A stretch of 64,000 nt of DNA from contig JAODTK010001566.1 in NCBI GenBank assembly GCA_026419785.1, positions 62,001-126,000 of the forward strand. The letters run 5' to 3'. A model generated the notes under the pieces. That model made no database searches. It worked only from the letters and a program-made list of their open reading frames with translations, and had not been told where the DNA came from. Both the position numbers and the translations under genes were made by a program. The DNA is from Sclerodactyla briareus (lineage: Eukaryota > Echinodermata > Holothuroidea > Dendrochirotida > Sclerodactylidae). The stretch's first letter is position 1, and the number at the start of each line of letters is the position of its first letter. Below are positions 62,160-64,000 of this stretch, in pieces.

Positions 62160-62573
62160 TCTGAGTTTGAGTTTAGTTTGAGGTGCGCAGATCGCGCGAT
62201 CACCACAGTAGCGTGACACTGCTGTAATGCACAGTTCAATCGGGTGAGTCTGTGTAAATGTGGGGCCGGCCGTTTATTATACAACTTGTTGTTTTAGGGG
62301 ACTACGATCGTGATGGCTTACATTTTTCGTGACTGTCGAGTGAGTGTCACGGCCGATGTTGGAGGTATTTGCAGAAGCTAATTTTCTGCGAATATTTTTT
62401 GGTTGCAAATCTGTAATGCGACTCAGTTGTGAGGGCGACATCGGCATGTGAAAAAGACCGCGCCCGGTAGTGCATACTCAAACAATGACTAGGCCTACAT
62501 CGACGGGACCGATGGTGGAAAATCTCCCAGCGCCGATTATTTGGTCCTGCTTTTGAGTCTTCAGTCAATCTAT
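62160..62573. promoter_or_regulatory. CpG-rich stretch, possible promoter
   Basis: Many CpG dinucleotides in an AT-rich neighbourhood (GATCGCGCGATC, GGGGCCGGCCG, GACCGCGCCCGG, CATCGACGGGACCGATGG). It lies directly upstream of an ATG-started protein-like stretch. This is consistent with a promoter or first-exon region but not proof. Confidence 0.3.
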
Positions 62574-62996
62574 CATGAGTGGTGAATGGTGTCCGGGGGA
62601 CATTGAGTACAGGACACAGTTATGGGGGATGCTATATTAAACCCAAACGTAAAGTGTTATGCCTTGTCCCACCCAAGCAATTTTCGCGGTTGGCGATTGA
62701 TTCCCGAAGAGAAATGTTTGAGCATCGAAAGACTTCGGAATGAGTTCGTCGAAGGTTTGGGGATTGCCAGGTCATTCGGGAGCATGCAGGAAGCATTGGA
62801 AGGAGAGAAAGGCAAAAATTTTCAAAGTCTGCATCGAAATTTTTCCCAAAGTTTTGTCGGGAAGAATATCCGGGTATCACACCCGACGAACCTTCACCGA
62901 CCATCGGCGAATAATCCCAGAGTGCTTCCCCCCACATTCGCCAAAACAAATGTGGTCAAACCAAAACCATCTTCAAAAGCATGCCACCTATCATAG
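62574..62996 (+). CDS. Possible first coding exon, frame-broken, unrecognised
   Basis: An ATG at 62574 starts MSGEWCPGDIEYRTQLWGML. After an apparent one-base loss near 62638 the reading continues KPKRKVLCLVPPKQFSRLA, then DSRREMFEHRKTSE. After another shift near 62739 it continues EFVEGLGIARSFGSMQEALE, then KNFQSLHRNFSQSFVGKNI. The composition is protein-like, and the same kind of single-base loss is seen in the menin exon. I do not recognise the family. The minus strand of the same segment is also open (62632-62949), so the call is weak. Confidence 0.28.
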
Positions 62997-62999
62997 GCG

Positions 63000-63120
63000 T
63001 AGACGCAGGGGGGTGGGAGGATACATCCCCCACCCCAAATATTTGATGCTGGGGGATGGCCTATGTGATTCATCCCCCAATGGTCCAGGCATGCATCTCC
63101 CAAAATAAATGAATGAAAAT
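63000..63120. repeat. Short C/G-run palindromic repeat (MITE-like fragment)
   Basis: GGGGGTGGGAGGATACATCC and CATCCCCCAATGG with GCTGGGGGATGG form interlocking inverted GGGGGAT/ATCCCCC blocks. They look like the end of a small DNA-transposon-derived repeat. Confidence 0.35.
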
Positions 63121-63333
63121 GGGAGCAGGTAGCAATTAAGGTACAAGTACAGGCCATAGCACGAAGACCTGACACATAATAGGATTGCATAAATTTATGT
63201 TGAGGAGGCTAGATGCAAAGTTTTTTGTGCTGCGCCACGCTGATTTTTCCATTTTTCTTTCTTTTCTCCTTTCCAATATATAATAGCAGTATGCCCTGCA
63301 CACTAACTGCTTCAGATTTAGGCAAATATGTTT

Positions 63334-64000
63334 TTTTTGCCTCTCCTGAATGAAATTCCCAGAAAGATGGTCACATGGCGTGTTCATAGTGAGTGTGTGT
63401 GGCACACTTTCCTCGTTAGCAGGATTTCTTGTCACAAACCGTGGTGGGCCGATTAATGACAAATTTTGTGTGTAGCACCGGGTTTGGGTGTACAGATCTG
63501 ATTAGATTTTTGGCAGCAAAGTCATTTATTAAGTTGGGTAATTAGCTTATGTTTATGTATTTTTTGTTGAAGCTCGTTAGCAAGATTATGCAAGAACCTT
63601 ATGTGCCACAGTGATGCAGTTTGGCATGTTGACCTGGATGACAATGGGTAGATGAACTGATTAAGATTTTCAGCCTAAATTATGCTAACTAAGGTGTCTA
63701 TTTTTGCAATAATTTAGGCGAATTTCCAAGTTTGTCGGATTGTCACGATACTATGGTGGATGTGTCACCGTTCAGAAATTTTCACCAGTGATGTCGGGTT
63801 CACTGGAGGTCATTTAATTGTCGATTTGCATTATTGTATGTATTTTTGAAAGTTCCTTTGGATTTCCACAAACGTGTTAGATGTGAATGATCCACCTTTG
63901 ATCCAATTATTTTGAAGGTACAGCTGTGTCGGTAAGTCTTGTGTGGTCCTAATTTGCATAATTTAATTCCAATTTTCCATATTCAATTTCACTTGTTAAG
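63334..64000. mobile_element. TIR repeat family B, copy 4 (runs off right edge)
   Basis: Begins with a decayed GCCTCTCCTGAATG. It continues with ACACTTTCCTCGTTAGCAGG..ATTTCTTGTCACA and GATCTGATTAGATTTTTGGC as in copy 2, then modules with TTTGC(AT)AAT, GTTTGTCGGATTGTCACGA and TTCACTGGAGGTCATTTAAT. No coding capacity. Confidence 0.55.

Overview
This is eukaryotic nuclear DNA from an animal. It is AT-biased, intron-containing and gene-poor, and it is dominated by interspersed and tandem repeats. Nothing looks prokaryotic. The best-supported gene is the 3' part of a menin (MEN1) orthologue on the + strand. Its residues match the palm/fingers part of vertebrate menin: YPLALG..LADLE..EPT.GRP, then VYPYTYLGG, FYDGICKWEE, TPVLH and AIHLQLTAQSQVQ. 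The mix of repeat types and the divergence from vertebrate menin suggest a marine invertebrate (deuterostome or lophotrochozoan). I cannot name the species.

The bases carry an indel-error signature. The last menin exon is broken by several one-base shifts, nearly all inside G-runs. The two copies of every long repeat differ mostly by single-base insertions and deletions. This looks like unpolished long-read sequence. Frameshifts and stops should therefore be treated as possibly technical, and tandem copies as possibly false duplications.

Layout. 1-2433: unassigned, with one candidate minus-strand exon at the left edge. 2434-8905: a direct tandem duplication of about 3.2 kb; each copy holds the same 41-bp menin exon and a terminal-inverted-repeat (TIR) element. 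9003-9227: next menin exon, followed by a partial tandem copy of its end. 9228-21069: an 11.8-kb intron made mainly of two TIR elements (11510-15223, 15279-19782) that contain about 590-bp tandem arrays rich in AGGTCA direct repeats. 21070-22082: terminal menin exon, then the 3' UTR. 23-34 kb: scattered MITEs, a 63-bp minisatellite and several copies of a second TIR repeat family. 35804-37400: a small minus-strand gene (two coding exons, about 140 residues) that I do not recognise. 37.6-47 kb: a 195-bp tandem repeat field interrupted by a hAT-like composite element (38022-40502) and a CR1/jockey-type LINE. 47.9-52.5 kb: a second LINE copy. 53.3-55.4 kb: tandem and simple repeats. 58.4-59.65 kb: another copy of the hAT-like element interior. 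62.2-63.0 kb: a CpG-rich stretch with a possible first exon. 63.3-64 kb: another TIR repeat copy running off the end.

The only gene whose role can be stated is menin, a nuclear scaffold that ties MLL/KMT2 histone H3K4 methyltransferases to chromatin and transcription factors. Most remaining sequence is mobile-element material inserted in or next to the two genes.
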